DNA of 64,000 nt from Lachancea thermotolerans CBS 6340 (Eukaryota; Ascomycota; Saccharomycetes; Saccharomycetales; Saccharomycetaceae), in NCBI RefSeq assembly GCF_000142805.1, contig NC_013083.1:1426001-1490000 (forward strand), in the 5' to 3' direction. Every line of letters starts with the position of its first letter. Within the stretch, counting starts at the first letter, position 1. The position numbers were made by a program, and so were the translations under genes. Below, one piece after another: positions 55,458 through 64,000 of the stretch. The notes beneath the pieces are model-generated. The model ran no database searches and was not told the DNA's origin. It saw nothing but the letters and a program-made list of their open reading frames with translations.

Positions 55458-58277
55458 CTAAACGGCAGAATAGTAGTAGGAGTCATTGGCTCTCTTTTTG
55501 CGGTAGTACAGTTTTCTCAACTCGTCGGCAATGAAGACTGTGCTGCTGATTGTAAACAGGAAAAACAGATCGCCGAGACTGAGCCTCTCTGTCTTGAAAA
55601 TTCTTTGGAAAAATGGCATGTAAATTGCGCACACTTGGCCAAGGAGAGAGAATCCAACGGCATAATTGAACATGTTGTTTGCGAAAATCCCAACCTCAAA
55701 GATCGACTTAGTAGAATGGCGACACGACAGTGCATTGAACATATCGAAGAAGACGAAGCAGGTGAAAGTCATCGTAGTATCTCTAGCAGTAATTTCGCCA
55801 TCCTCGGTCATCTCCTTTATGAAAACATAAATTGTTCCTGCAATAATAAATGCAGCGCTTTGCAAAAGCCTCTTGAAAACATCTTTGGTCAGGATCGCAT
55901 CTGTACGCTTACGTGGAGGTTTTTTCATAACTTCATGATCCACTGGTTCAACACCAAGACTTTGAGCAGGAGGCCCATCCATTAAGATGTTAATCCACAA
56001 AATCTGCATAGCATTTAGCGGGTTTGGCAATTTCAGAGCGGTAGAGATAGCAACAAGAGAGAGGGCAGCAACGGACGTTGAAAGCTGAAAGGTCAAGAAA
56101 TTCTGGATGTTGTTGAAGATACCCTTGCCCTCCTCAATAGCAGTCAAAATTGTGCTGAAGTCATCGTCTGTTAGAACCATGTCAGACGCTTCCTTCGCAA
56201 CATCAGTGCCCATTTTACCCATTGAAACACCAATGTCCGCAAGCTTTAAAGCAGGAGCGTCATTTACACCATCCCCGGTCATTGCCACTATATCGCCTCT
56301 CTTCTGAAGGGCTTTGACTATGTTCAATTTGTGCTCAGGAGTAGCACGGGCAAAAATATTCACATGATCTATGATACTAGCCAACTGGTCCTCTGACATG
56401 TCATCCAGCTTGTCGCCACTCAAAACTGCAGTCTCAGGGTTGAGGATAGGAATGCCAATTTGTCTAGCGATGTTCACAGCAGTATTTTCTGCGTCACCTG
56501 TAATCATTATGATATGCACAGACCCTTCAGAAAGTCTTTCAACAGCTGCCTTGACGCTGGGCCTAGGAGGATCATTCATACCCAGCAAACCAGCAAAGGC
56601 TAAGCCTTTAATATCATCCTCGCCAAGTTTTTGACTTGAATTACTTGGAACTTCGAGTCGAGCAAAAGCTAAGGTGCGCAGCCCGTCTGAAGCTAAAGAG
56701 TCTGCCGTATCACTGATTACTCTCCTTAAGGAGTCATCGAGTTTTATGGACTTGTTTTCGGAGCTCACGAAGTGAGTGGCTTTCTCGAGAATTTTTTCAT
56801 AGGCGCCTTTAACGTATATCATAGCTCTTCCATTTGACTCTTTTACTCTAACAGCCATAAACTTTCTCTTAGAGTTAAAGGAAATTTCGTCTGTTCTCGC
56901 AACCAATTGCCTTTCGTCTTCCAAGCCAAACTTACGGAGAACTTCGAGGATAGCAATATCAGTTGGGTTGCCAAGGAATTTCACATGCTCATGAGAGTAA
57001 GTGGAGTTGTTGCAAATACTGCCAATGCGTAGAGTAGCCTTAACATCATCAGTCAGATGCTTTTTCAAGTTTCCATTTGCTGACTTTTCTAAGTTCAGTA
57101 TGTTGGACTTGTTTGACATGCTCCCAAGACTCCAGACTTTGCTGACAGTCATATGGTTAGCTGTCAAGGTTCCTGTTTTGTCAGAACAAATAACATTCAC
57201 GGAGCCTAAGGTTTCGACGCTGGGCAATCTCCTTATGATAGCCCTCCTTTTCGCCATTCTTAAGACACCAAGAGCTAGTGTTACTGTTACAATGATAGGT
57301 AGACCTTCTGGAATCGCAGCAACGGCCAGCGAAACTGATATTTGGAACATTTCCAGCCATGATCTGCCCTGAATGACCCCAATGAGACATATGATTCCAA
57401 TCACGACAAAACTCATATACGACAAATCTTTTCCTAATTTGTCCATTGCGGACTGTAGAGGAGTCTTAGGTTTTTCAATAGAGTTCATCATTTCAAAAAC
57501 TTTACCAAAAGCAGTGTTCTTGGCTGTCCCGACGACAATTCCTCTTCCGTGACCCTCCCTTACCAAAGTTCCCATGAACGCAATGCATGACCTCTCAGAT
57601 ATAGGTACTATCGAACCTGCATTTTCTTGGTAAAGCTCTTTATCCACCGGTGATGCTGATTTATGTACCGGCTCATTTTCACCAGTCAAGTTGCTTTCCT
57701 CAATAGACAAGTCAACGGCCTCAACAATTCTTAGATCGGCTGGAATTCTATCACCAACGCCAAAGCGAACGAGGTCGCCGGGAACCAAAACGGAGGCTAG
57801 GACTTTACTTTCTTGGCCACAGCGTATAAGACGGCATTGATCGGGGACAAGACGGTTCAAAGCTTCTAATGACTTTTCAGATCTGTACTCCTGTACAAAG
57901 CCCACCGTAACGACAATTACGATAGCAAGTGTTATGCTTACAGCATCGTCTATGTTTCCCATGAAAAAACTGATGAGGGACGACCCTATTAGCAATAAGA
58001 TCAGAGGATCACCCACGAACATTGATAGAAACCTCTTCCACAAGGGCCCTTCTTCGTCCGAGCAAATTTCGTTGTTTCCGTACTGCTCTCTGCGTTGTTT
58101 AATGTCACTCTGAGAGGGTAGCCCTTTGAATGCATCCGTTCCCAGGTTGTGCACGGATTCCTCCACACTCAAAGTACAGAACTCTAGTGACGGCTGGGGC
58201 TTAGACAAGGCATCCTCTGTTGATAGTTCCTGTGCTCGATCACGGTCGAGATACGAATCAAATGGGTTCTCACTCAT
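55458..58277 (-). CDS. PMR1: Golgi Ca2+/Mn2+ P-type ATPase
   Basis: A 939-residue SPCA-type pump that loads Ca2+ and Mn2+ into the Golgi. Visible are the N-terminal cation-ATPase domain (GLPSQSDIKQRREQYGNNEI), actuator LTGENEP, phosphorylation site CSDKTGTLTANHMTVSKVW, nucleotide-binding KGAYEKI, and MTGDGVNDAPALKLADIGVSMGKMGTDVAKEASDMVLTDDDF. The membrane site residues in M4 (VAAIPEGLPIIVTVTLALGVLRMAKRRAIIRRLPSVETLG) and M6 (LWINILMDGPPAQSLGVEP) match Pmr1, which has a single ion site. Length is near the S. cerevisiae enzyme (950). Equivalent to YGL167C; in S. cerevisiae it adjoins CUP2, here it lies 11 kb further along. Confidence 0.97.
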   Translation of the reverse strand: MSENPFDSYLDRDRAQELSTEDALSKPQPSLEFCTLSVEESVHNLGTDAFKGLPSQSDIKQRREQYGNNEICSDEEGPLWKRFLSMFVGDPLILLLIGSSLISFFMGNIDDAVSITLAIVIVVTVGFVQEYRSEKSLEALNRLVPDQCRLIRCGQESKVLASVLVPGDLVRFGVGDRIPADLRIVEAVDLSIEESNLTGENEPVHKSASPVDKELYQENAGSIVPISERSCIAFMGTLVREGHGRGIVVGTAKNTAFGKVFEMMNSIEKPKTPLQSAMDKLGKDLSYMSFVVIGIICLIGVIQGRSWLEMFQISVSLAVAAIPEGLPIIVTVTLALGVLRMAKRRAIIRRLPSVETLGSVNVICSDKTGTLTANHMTVSKVWSLGSMSNKSNILNLEKSANGNLKKHLTDDVKATLRIGSICNNSTYSHEHVKFLGNPTDIAILEVLRKFGLEDERQLVARTDEISFNSKRKFMAVRVKESNGRAMIYVKGAYEKILEKATHFVSSENKSIKLDDSLRRVISDTADSLASDGLRTLAFARLEVPSNSSQKLGEDDIKGLAFAGLLGMNDPPRPSVKAAVERLSEGSVHIIMITGDAENTAVNIARQIGIPILNPETAVLSGDKLDDMSEDQLASIIDHVNIFARATPEHKLNIVKALQKRGDIVAMTGDGVNDAPALKLADIGVSMGKMGTDVAKEASDMVLTDDDFSTILTAIEEGKGIFNNIQNFLTFQLSTSVAALSLVAISTALKLPNPLNAMQILWINILMDGPPAQSLGVEPVDHEVMKKPPRKRTDAILTKDVFKRLLQSAAFIIAGTIYVFIKEMTEDGEITARDTTMTFTCFVFFDMFNALSCRHSTKSIFEVGIFANNMFNYAVGFSLLGQVCAIYMPFFQRIFKTERLSLGDLFFLFTISSTVFIADELRKLYYRKKRANDSYYYSAV

Positions 58278-58608
58278 ATGGCTAAAAACCTTCTATTGAA
58301 AGCAAGAAAATGAAGAGCCAAAAGCGTTGGGTGGAATTCTTTGAAAAGCCGGTAGTTAAAACCAATGAGATCTACCAGCGATTCAAGCTTTGTTTTCAGC
58401 TGACTGCTTCCCGATTTTAACAGATCGCATCACGAAATTCAAATTTTTCGCCTAGAAATAACGGCAATTCGTTAACAAGTACTAGCCTCGAGGTGACATT
58501 TAGGTATTCTCAAAGAAAGTGATGTCTTGCCTATCTATTGAGTCTGATTATGTTATATATCCATGGTATTGTACAAGAGGGATTTTAGACCTTGCCGGTT
58601 TTGGTTTT
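58278..58608. other. 331-bp PMR1 promoter region
   Basis: No gene and no distinctive site. It contains the RPA135 3' end and the PMR1 upstream region. Confidence 0.5.
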
Positions 58609-61600
58609 CTATTTTGGTTCAACGTTGTAGCGTAATTTGATACCCATTGCAGCTAGCTCAGAGTCAAGGTATTTCAGAACGAATGGAATAGCAACAGTAG
58701 TAGTCTGCCCGCCGCCCACGAACTTATTGCCTTGACCGTCTTCCCAGATGTGAGAGTCATCGATAAATATCTGCTCATCGCCCTGGTATTTGGAGACGAC
58801 TCTCTTCGCGTCTTCAAACTTCACGGCGCAACGACGACAGCGCACAGTAGCCAATGACCCGATTCTTGGGACACTGTAGTGGGTGGTTAGCAGGGAACCA
58901 CACTCCCGGCACACAGCGGTCTGTGTATAATCAGAGCAGTTTAGCAGACGATCCTGAAGCAGGAACGAAGTACCGTGACCGATTAATGCATCTCTTTCCA
59001 TTTCACCAACACGGATACCTCCGTGTCTCTTTCTACCTTTAACAGGTTGCATGGTCAGACTGTTGACGGGACCAGTAGAACGGACTTGGAACTTATCGTT
59101 CACCATGTGACGCAGTCTCTGGTAGTACACAACGCCGATGTAAATGTCAGCTCTAAGCTCTTGACCAGTAGCGCCAGAGTACATAGGCTCATTACCGTGG
59201 TAGTTGTATCCTGCTTGCAATAGCTGCTCACCAAAGCAGTCCGCAGGGGTGTCCTCTTCGGTGAATGTCCATGGGGTAGCATCATGGGCCATACCATGCA
59301 AAGCGCCTGCCTTGCCTGCCAGCGATTCAACAAACATACCGATGGTCATACGAGAAGGGAAAGCGTGGGGGTTGATGATGATGTCTGGTTGCATACCACT
59401 TTCACTAAAAGGCATATCAACAGTGGGCCATTTTCTAGAACACACACCCTTCTGGCCATGTCTAGAAGAGAATTTGTCACCAATTTGAGGTGTTCTTCTG
59501 ATACGGTATTTGATGGACACCGTTTGAAGCTCTTGGAATTTACTGGACTCATCACCAATCAAGTTCACCTCTTCAATGTATGCTGGCTCAGAGGAGTGGT
59601 AGGTTTTGATCTTGGTTTTGTTGAGCGTATCGTCAAAAAACGCACAAATCGGGTCCCCTTCCTCGACATAAGTACCGATCATTGGAAGGCCGTCGTCGTC
59701 TAATTTATCTAGCCAGTTCTTTGGCCACTCGTCGTCACCGAAACCGAAGTGTTGCGTAATTGGATCACCACGGCTTCTGTTTAATGCCAAATCTACCTTT
59801 TCCACTTTGTACATCGTACCATAACCGAGCCCCCTTTCGTCTGCCGACTTGTTAATAATCATTGCGTCGTCCATATCATATCCTGTGTATGAAATGACCG
59901 CAACCACAGCATTGAACCCATTAGGAAAGTTATCCATTCCGTACTCATCATACAAGTTCGCTTTGACAATTGGGGTTTGACCTGTCTGAAGTCTGTACAA
60001 CTTGTTGTCGGAGCGGTGACATAGAGCAACACCCGGAGTGCCCATGGTTTGTTTACCCATCTGGCACTGATACATGTTTCTTGGAGATTGATTGAAATCT
60101 GAGAAGGGGGTTAAGTTTGCCAAGATCGACAAAATGTTGGTAGGTGTAAACTCAACATGAGTATGAGTGTTATTCTGAATTTCCTTTGGAGTGACTGCAA
60201 TATTCATGTACACCTGTTCAAAAGGACCCACGATGTCTTCTTTACCTAATGGTAGGTACTTCACTGGACGCATCATTCTAGAGTGGCCGCCAAAGAGGTA
60301 CAGCCCTGGGTATTGACCACGAGAGGATGGTGGGACGTACCCTATCTCCAAATCAAGAGGCAACCCTGGCGTTTCTCCCTCAACCTTCCAGAATCTCAAG
60401 GTATCAGCAATGATTTTACCCTGTTCGTGAGAACACCAACCAACAATTTTACCATCTAACTGCACGCAACACATGGTTGGGCCTGCAGTGAAGGTGTGGG
60501 AGGCAGGCGCCACACCTAGAGAATAAAGTAAAGATGGGATGCGAGAAACATCAGACTGGGAAGTGGAGATTTTACATTTGTGAGCAAAATGGTTTAAAAG
60601 ACCACACGGAGAGCCATCTGGTGTATGAACTGGACACAAGAAACCCCAAGACTCTGGAAGCAGCTTTCTGACAGTAGTGGTTTTAAGTTGAGCAAAGAAT
60701 GAACCTCTGTGAACCATTCTGAAATGAGAGATGAAACGATAAAAGTTAATCTTCTCAGCAACGACAGTGTAACCAGAAACTTGTTGCAAGTCAAGCCCCG
60801 ACTGAGACACCAGATTACCTGTGGATAAGAAATATTGAAGCTTCGAACCAATGTTCTCATTCACTCTCATCAGAACCCTCGTCATATACTTCCGTTCTTT
60901 GAAGTTGACTGCCAAACCACGATTAACATCTGATTGAATTTGCAGCTTAATGTTTTGTAGGTATTCTTCTATTTTTTCCTTGATGATCATACCGTAGAGA
61001 AAGCCTCCAAGCAGAACTTCCTGGTGCTGTGTCGCATCTGGATTATCGGGAGAGCATTCGCCGGCAACCAAAGAGTAAAGTTTTCGGATCATGAACAACA
61101 GCATTCTGGATTTGTCTTCATTACTATCTCCGAGATGGACAAGCACAATCCGCTTCAGCAGCTCTTCACCCACCTGGAAATCAGTCGCGTCTGGCGAGGC
61201 TTGCAACACGACACGAAATTTGTCTCCCAGATATTGCAAAACTTGACGACGGTTGTGAAGTTCGCCATACTTCTTTTTGTGACCGCGAAGTAGCAGTTCA
61301 AGACGATCAGTTAAGAAAGAGTTCGAGGTGTCTGAACCAACAATTCCATCGAAAATTTCCCTGTCATTTAGCTCACACAAGGCTTTCAATATCATGACAA
61401 CAGGTATCAGATACTCATTTTTCCTCCATGAGAAACGGAAAGTAACCTCACCGTCATTCAGATAATGCAAGACGTTTGTTTGAGACGTCTGATCGGGTCT
61501 AACGGATCTTATTTGGATACCATACTGGGAGTACGAGGCACCTCTGTTTGCAAAAGAAGGTCTAATGATCGCCATTGGGTGGTTCCTACGCTGCACAATC

Positions 61601-62202
61601 AGCATTCTGATAAGCTTTTCGATACCGTTGATGATAAAGTATCCACCAAGCTCATCACTTTCTTCTTTGTGCTTGACGAGCTCATTAGGAGATAGCTTGT
61701 TGAGATGACAACGGTTGGATTGCAGCATGACCGGCAAGCCACCGCAGTCTCTAATTTCCGTAAAAGACTCCTCGCCATCGTTGATAGCCCATCTTAACTT
61801 TAATAGAAGCTTCCCTCTGTAAGAGGAGAGCCTCTGTCTCGACTCAGAGGGAAAAACCTTACGTTCAACTGCTGAAGATACGCCATCGTTGGAAACGGGC
61901 TTAGAGATCGAAACCTGCTCCACACTCAGCGTCAGCTTGTTACCCAAGTAATTTGGGTTCTCGTCGGATTTTGTTCCATCAAAAACGACTTTGCCACCAA
62001 TGTCCTTAACGGCTTGGTTGAGCAATCCGCCATCCGGACCCTCAGTTAATGCATTAAAGGAGCCAATGTGAGGTTGAACTGCCTCTTCCAACAGGGGAAA
62101 CGCCGACTTGTCTTTTGGCGGGTTGACAAACCGGTTTTCTCTTTCCAGAGTGCGGAAATGAGCGGTCCTCGCGTTGGCAGGTGGCTTAACTACTTTGCTC
62201 AT
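58609..62202 (-). CDS. RPA135: RNA polymerase I second-largest subunit
   Basis: A 1,197-residue Rpb2-type subunit of RNA polymerase I (Rpa135 in yeast is 1,203). The start SKVVKPPANARTAHFRTLERENRFVNPPKDKSAFPLLEEAVQPHIGSFNAL is Pol I-specific. Rpb2 motifs follow in order: fork/lobe regions, WGFLCPVHTPDGSPCGLLNH, GYDMDDAMIINK, KFSSRHGQKGVCS and MPFSESGMQPDIIINPHAFPSRMTIGMFVESLAGK. The C-terminal zinc ribbon CRECGSLLTT...CRRCAVKFED is intact. It transcribes the rDNA in the nucleolus. It equals YPR010C, the neighbour of SUT2 in S. cerevisiae, which again mixes the YPR and YGL sister regions. Confidence 0.98.
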   Translation of the reverse strand: MSKVVKPPANARTAHFRTLERENRFVNPPKDKSAFPLLEEAVQPHIGSFNALTEGPDGGLLNQAVKDIGGKVVFDGTKSDENPNYLGNKLTLSVEQVSISKPVSNDGVSSAVERKVFPSESRQRLSSYRGKLLLKLRWAINDGEESFTEIRDCGGLPVMLQSNRCHLNKLSPNELVKHKEESDELGGYFIINGIEKLIRMLIVQRRNHPMAIIRPSFANRGASYSQYGIQIRSVRPDQTSQTNVLHYLNDGEVTFRFSWRKNEYLIPVVMILKALCELNDREIFDGIVGSDTSNSFLTDRLELLLRGHKKKYGELHNRRQVLQYLGDKFRVVLQASPDATDFQVGEELLKRIVLVHLGDSNEDKSRMLLFMIRKLYSLVAGECSPDNPDATQHQEVLLGGFLYGMIIKEKIEEYLQNIKLQIQSDVNRGLAVNFKERKYMTRVLMRVNENIGSKLQYFLSTGNLVSQSGLDLQQVSGYTVVAEKINFYRFISHFRMVHRGSFFAQLKTTTVRKLLPESWGFLCPVHTPDGSPCGLLNHFAHKCKISTSQSDVSRIPSLLYSLGVAPASHTFTAGPTMCCVQLDGKIVGWCSHEQGKIIADTLRFWKVEGETPGLPLDLEIGYVPPSSRGQYPGLYLFGGHSRMMRPVKYLPLGKEDIVGPFEQVYMNIAVTPKEIQNNTHTHVEFTPTNILSILANLTPFSDFNQSPRNMYQCQMGKQTMGTPGVALCHRSDNKLYRLQTGQTPIVKANLYDEYGMDNFPNGFNAVVAVISYTGYDMDDAMIINKSADERGLGYGTMYKVEKVDLALNRSRGDPITQHFGFGDDEWPKNWLDKLDDDGLPMIGTYVEEGDPICAFFDDTLNKTKIKTYHSSEPAYIEEVNLIGDESSKFQELQTVSIKYRIRRTPQIGDKFSSRHGQKGVCSRKWPTVDMPFSESGMQPDIIINPHAFPSRMTIGMFVESLAGKAGALHGMAHDATPWTFTEEDTPADCFGEQLLQAGYNYHGNEPMYSGATGQELRADIYIGVVYYQRLRHMVNDKFQVRSTGPVNSLTMQPVKGRKRHGGIRVGEMERDALIGHGTSFLLQDRLLNCSDYTQTAVCRECGSLLTTHYSVPRIGSLATVRCRRCAVKFEDAKRVVSKYQGDEQIFIDDSHIWEDGQGNKFVGGGQTTTVAIPFVLKYLDSELAAMGIKLRYNVEPK

Positions 62203-63451
62203 TGAGACAACACTTAAAACTATTGCCCTTCAGAGCTTCAAAACGGACCTGTTGACTAGAATCTCAATTGGTGATGGTTAAAAAATCCGTGATGAGATGG
62301 CCATCGCGATCTTAGGAAGCTGTAGTGTTTTCTGAAAAATTTTATAAGTTGTCATTCCTTTTGGGAATTTCCGTAATTTGTGATATTTGTGCTCGGCGGC
62401 TAAAATACAAAAATACTGGAACTGGATCCGAATGTGCGCGGCCCGTATAGTCGGCGCGATGGCAGGTTTGTGTGACGATGAACCTCTGTTACTTTGTTTC
62501 TTTGCCTTGGATCAAAACTCTCAAAGTGTGGATTCTCTATAGGTTCGAAGGCAACAATCGCGCCTATACTTTTGAATAATCAACTCATAAAGCGTTCTAT
62601 CTTGCAAGCTCCAGGAGTTTGGAGAGAGCAAATCGTTTAATTAAACAAGCAGCGAATCATTCATGCCTTGACGATCAGCCGCTTTTGCGAGAGCCAATTA
62701 CAGGAGCAAAGCAGAATTCACTTGAAAGAATCATTAAACCTAATTTTCGTCTTTTAGACAACCAAAGAAACACTTTGCACTGGTTATTCACTATGAGATA
62801 ACTTGTTTGAGGTACCACATGCGTCGAGCCTCGCATCCTCTCCTTCGGTTTCATTTCGTTTGGATCATTTTGTAGAATACGGAGCTAAATTAGTTTGACC
62901 TAACTTTGCTGTAGTGTAATAAACGGTATTAGTCTCTAGCTACATAAAGTGCTGAAAATACACCATCATCAGCTTATATTGTGCAAGAAGCCGACCTCAT
63001 CTCCAAAATCTAAACTATTTCTAAAGCTCAATGCTTCTTCCCTAATAATTGGCCTATATTTTAGCAAGGACTGCCAGCTACAGTTCTTAGCTGCATGTCT
63101 TTGTTTAACATATCCGGTACCTATCAAACCGCAGAAAGTCCCCTATTCCCCCTTCGTAGAGGTTCAGGAGGCAATATGATTCCCGACTGCAAGATTTTTT
63201 GGCTTGGTCATGATGATGACAGTCTGCTCGAATGAATATTTATTCTTCGTTTGCACCAGCATTTTTGCGCTTGCTCACTATGGCATAAGTCTCAAATATC
63301 TCCATTTACCGCTGACACTTTTATTCTGTAACTGCATGCTGAGGGAATTTTTAACAAAAAGTAAGCTAAGGGACCAAAACAATAAACAAGAACTGAACAT
63401 GACCACCAAAACTAGTTATAACCTACATTGACTCCCTTCATGAACATAAAA
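62203..63451. other. 1.25 kb intergenic region upstream of RPA135
   Basis: No protein-coding gene is supported; frames are short. The first 150 bp are the RPA135 promoter (see PAC/RRPE-like sites). The rest is AT-rich with no recognised element. Confidence 0.55.
62289..62344. promoter_or_regulatory. PAC-like and RRPE elements upstream of RPA135
   Basis: GTGATGAGATGG at 62289-62300 differs from PAC (GCGATGAG) at one base, and TGAAAAATTTTA at 62333-62344 is an RRPE. They are about 90-140 bp upstream of the ATG, as for other Pol I and ribosome-biogenesis genes. Confidence 0.6.
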
Positions 63452-63524
63452 GCCTTGTTGGCGCAATCGGTAGCGCGTATGACTCTTAATCATAAGGTTA
63501 GGGGTTCGAGCCCCCTACAGGGCT
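63452..63524 (+). tRNA. tRNA-Lys(CTT)
   Basis: 73 nt without intron. Acceptor GCCTTGT pairs with ACAGGGC; D arm GGCGCAATCGGTAGCGC; anticodon CTT in GACTCTTAATC; T arm AGGGGTTCGAGCCCCCT. Matches the yeast tRNA-Lys(CTT). Confidence 0.98.
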
Positions 63525-63764
63525 TTTATTTTTTGCCCACCGCGCCTACCTGTTTCCTGTATAGAGTTCGGCAACCCGTTTTAAAACGCGTCGAAACATG
63601 TCTGAAGCATGCCTCGATTCTGTCGCAAAGGCACGCCATGCAAGGAATTCGTCTCGCCCATGTATAGAGTAGGTTAGAGATGCAATTGCCTAGCTTGTAT
63701 TAAAGCGCCTACAGTATCTTGCGATCTTGCGATGTAGCTGAAGTTGCATTCAAGGAGACAGCAC

Positions 63765-64000
63765 ATGTTCCTGCTTTCGAAGGTCTTATTGACATGTCTC
63801 TTGAGCGGCTCTCGGGCCCTACATTTACCGCTTAGAAAGGACGTTGAGCTCGCGTTGGCTCCAATAGTGGTTAGTGGGCTTTTACAAGAAGCAACCTCAA
63901 CAGTGCATGTGACACAGGCCGTGGCATCGGCTGAAGTGGTTAGCGGGCTTCTACAAGAAGCAACCTCTACAGTGCATGTGACACAGACCGTAGCGTCGGC
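63765..64000 (+). CDS. secreted or cell-wall protein with 23-residue repeats, cut by window end
   Basis: Frame open from ATG at 63765 to the last base (78 complete codons). The start MFLLSKVLLTCLLSGSRA is a clear hydrophobic signal peptide. From residue 35 a 23-residue unit, VVSGLLQEATSTVHVTQAVA plus SAE, repeats (69-bp period, starting 63867 and 63936), with the second copy running off the edge. Thr/Ser/Val-rich units such as STVHVTQ are common in yeast cell-wall and secreted proteins, where they are O-mannosylated. The family cannot be named without the rest. Confidence 0.7.
   Translation, partial: MFLLSKVLLTCLLSGSRALHLPLRKDVELALAPIVVSGLLQEATSTVHVTQAVASAEVVSGLLQEATSTVHVTQTVAS
63867..64000 (+). 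repeat. 69-bp coding tandem repeat (partial)
   Basis: Units start at 63867 and 63936, highly similar, and encode 23 residues each. The array continues past the window end. Confidence 0.85.

Overview
This is a 64 kb piece of a budding-yeast chromosome (Saccharomycetaceae) from a lineage that did not pass through the whole-genome duplication; Lachancea, Kluyveromyces, Torulaspora or Zygosaccharomyces are all possible and the genus is not settled by the sequence. The reasons are dense, mostly intronless genes, rare short introns with GTATGT and TACTAAC signals, yeast tRNA genes, a three-part point centromere, and a gene order that interleaves pairs of S. cerevisiae sister regions. SUT1/SUT2 and HAA1/CUP2, which are duplicated in S. 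cerevisiae, each appear once.

Layout. 1-6624: the end of a GPI18-like gene, COQ1, RER2, YRB1 and neutral trehalase (NTH1/NTH2), which are the genes flanking one side of CEN2 and CEN4 in S. cerevisiae. 6777-6910: a candidate point centromere with CDEI-, CDEII- and CDEIII-like parts. 7455-27025: the other centromere flank, with ECM15 (spliced), the divergent H2B/H2A pair, RMD1, NHP10, UTP20, cohesin kleisin MCD1, ATP16, MED2, PTC1 and RPT2 (spliced directly after its ATG). 27484-28700: tRNA-Ser(AGA), a solo LTR and a decayed coding stretch. 28815-38086: YPR003C-like SLC26 transporter, AIM45, YFH7, a HAL1-position gene, meiotic kleisin REC8 and FAR7. 38283-38674: a second, nearly identical solo LTR and tRNA-Gly(GCC). 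39378-43979: FTR1 with three Aft1-type sites and the copper-fist factor HAA1/CUP2. 44134-52754: YRB30, RAD54, SUT1/SUT2 and YIP5, with a strongly GC-rich stretch from about 47.2 to 52.8 kb. 53070-62202: a bacterial-looking acetoin/diacetyl reductase, SUA5, PMR1 and RPA135. 62203-64000: mostly gene-free, with tRNA-Lys(CTT) and the start of a secreted, repeat-bearing protein cut by the window end.

Several genes share themes. MCD1 and REC8 are the mitotic and meiotic kleisins and lie 14 kb apart. The histone pair, MCD1 and RAD54 have MCB/SCB-like G1/S sites upstream. UTP20 and RPA135 carry PAC/RRPE-like ribosome-biogenesis signals, and RPT2 has a perfect proteasome PACE element. No wholly new biological system was recognised. 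The most notable items are the centromere in its ancestral gene context, the RPT2 intron that splits Met1 from the myristoylation glycine, the paired tRNA-flanking LTRs, and the possible bacterial origin of the reductase.
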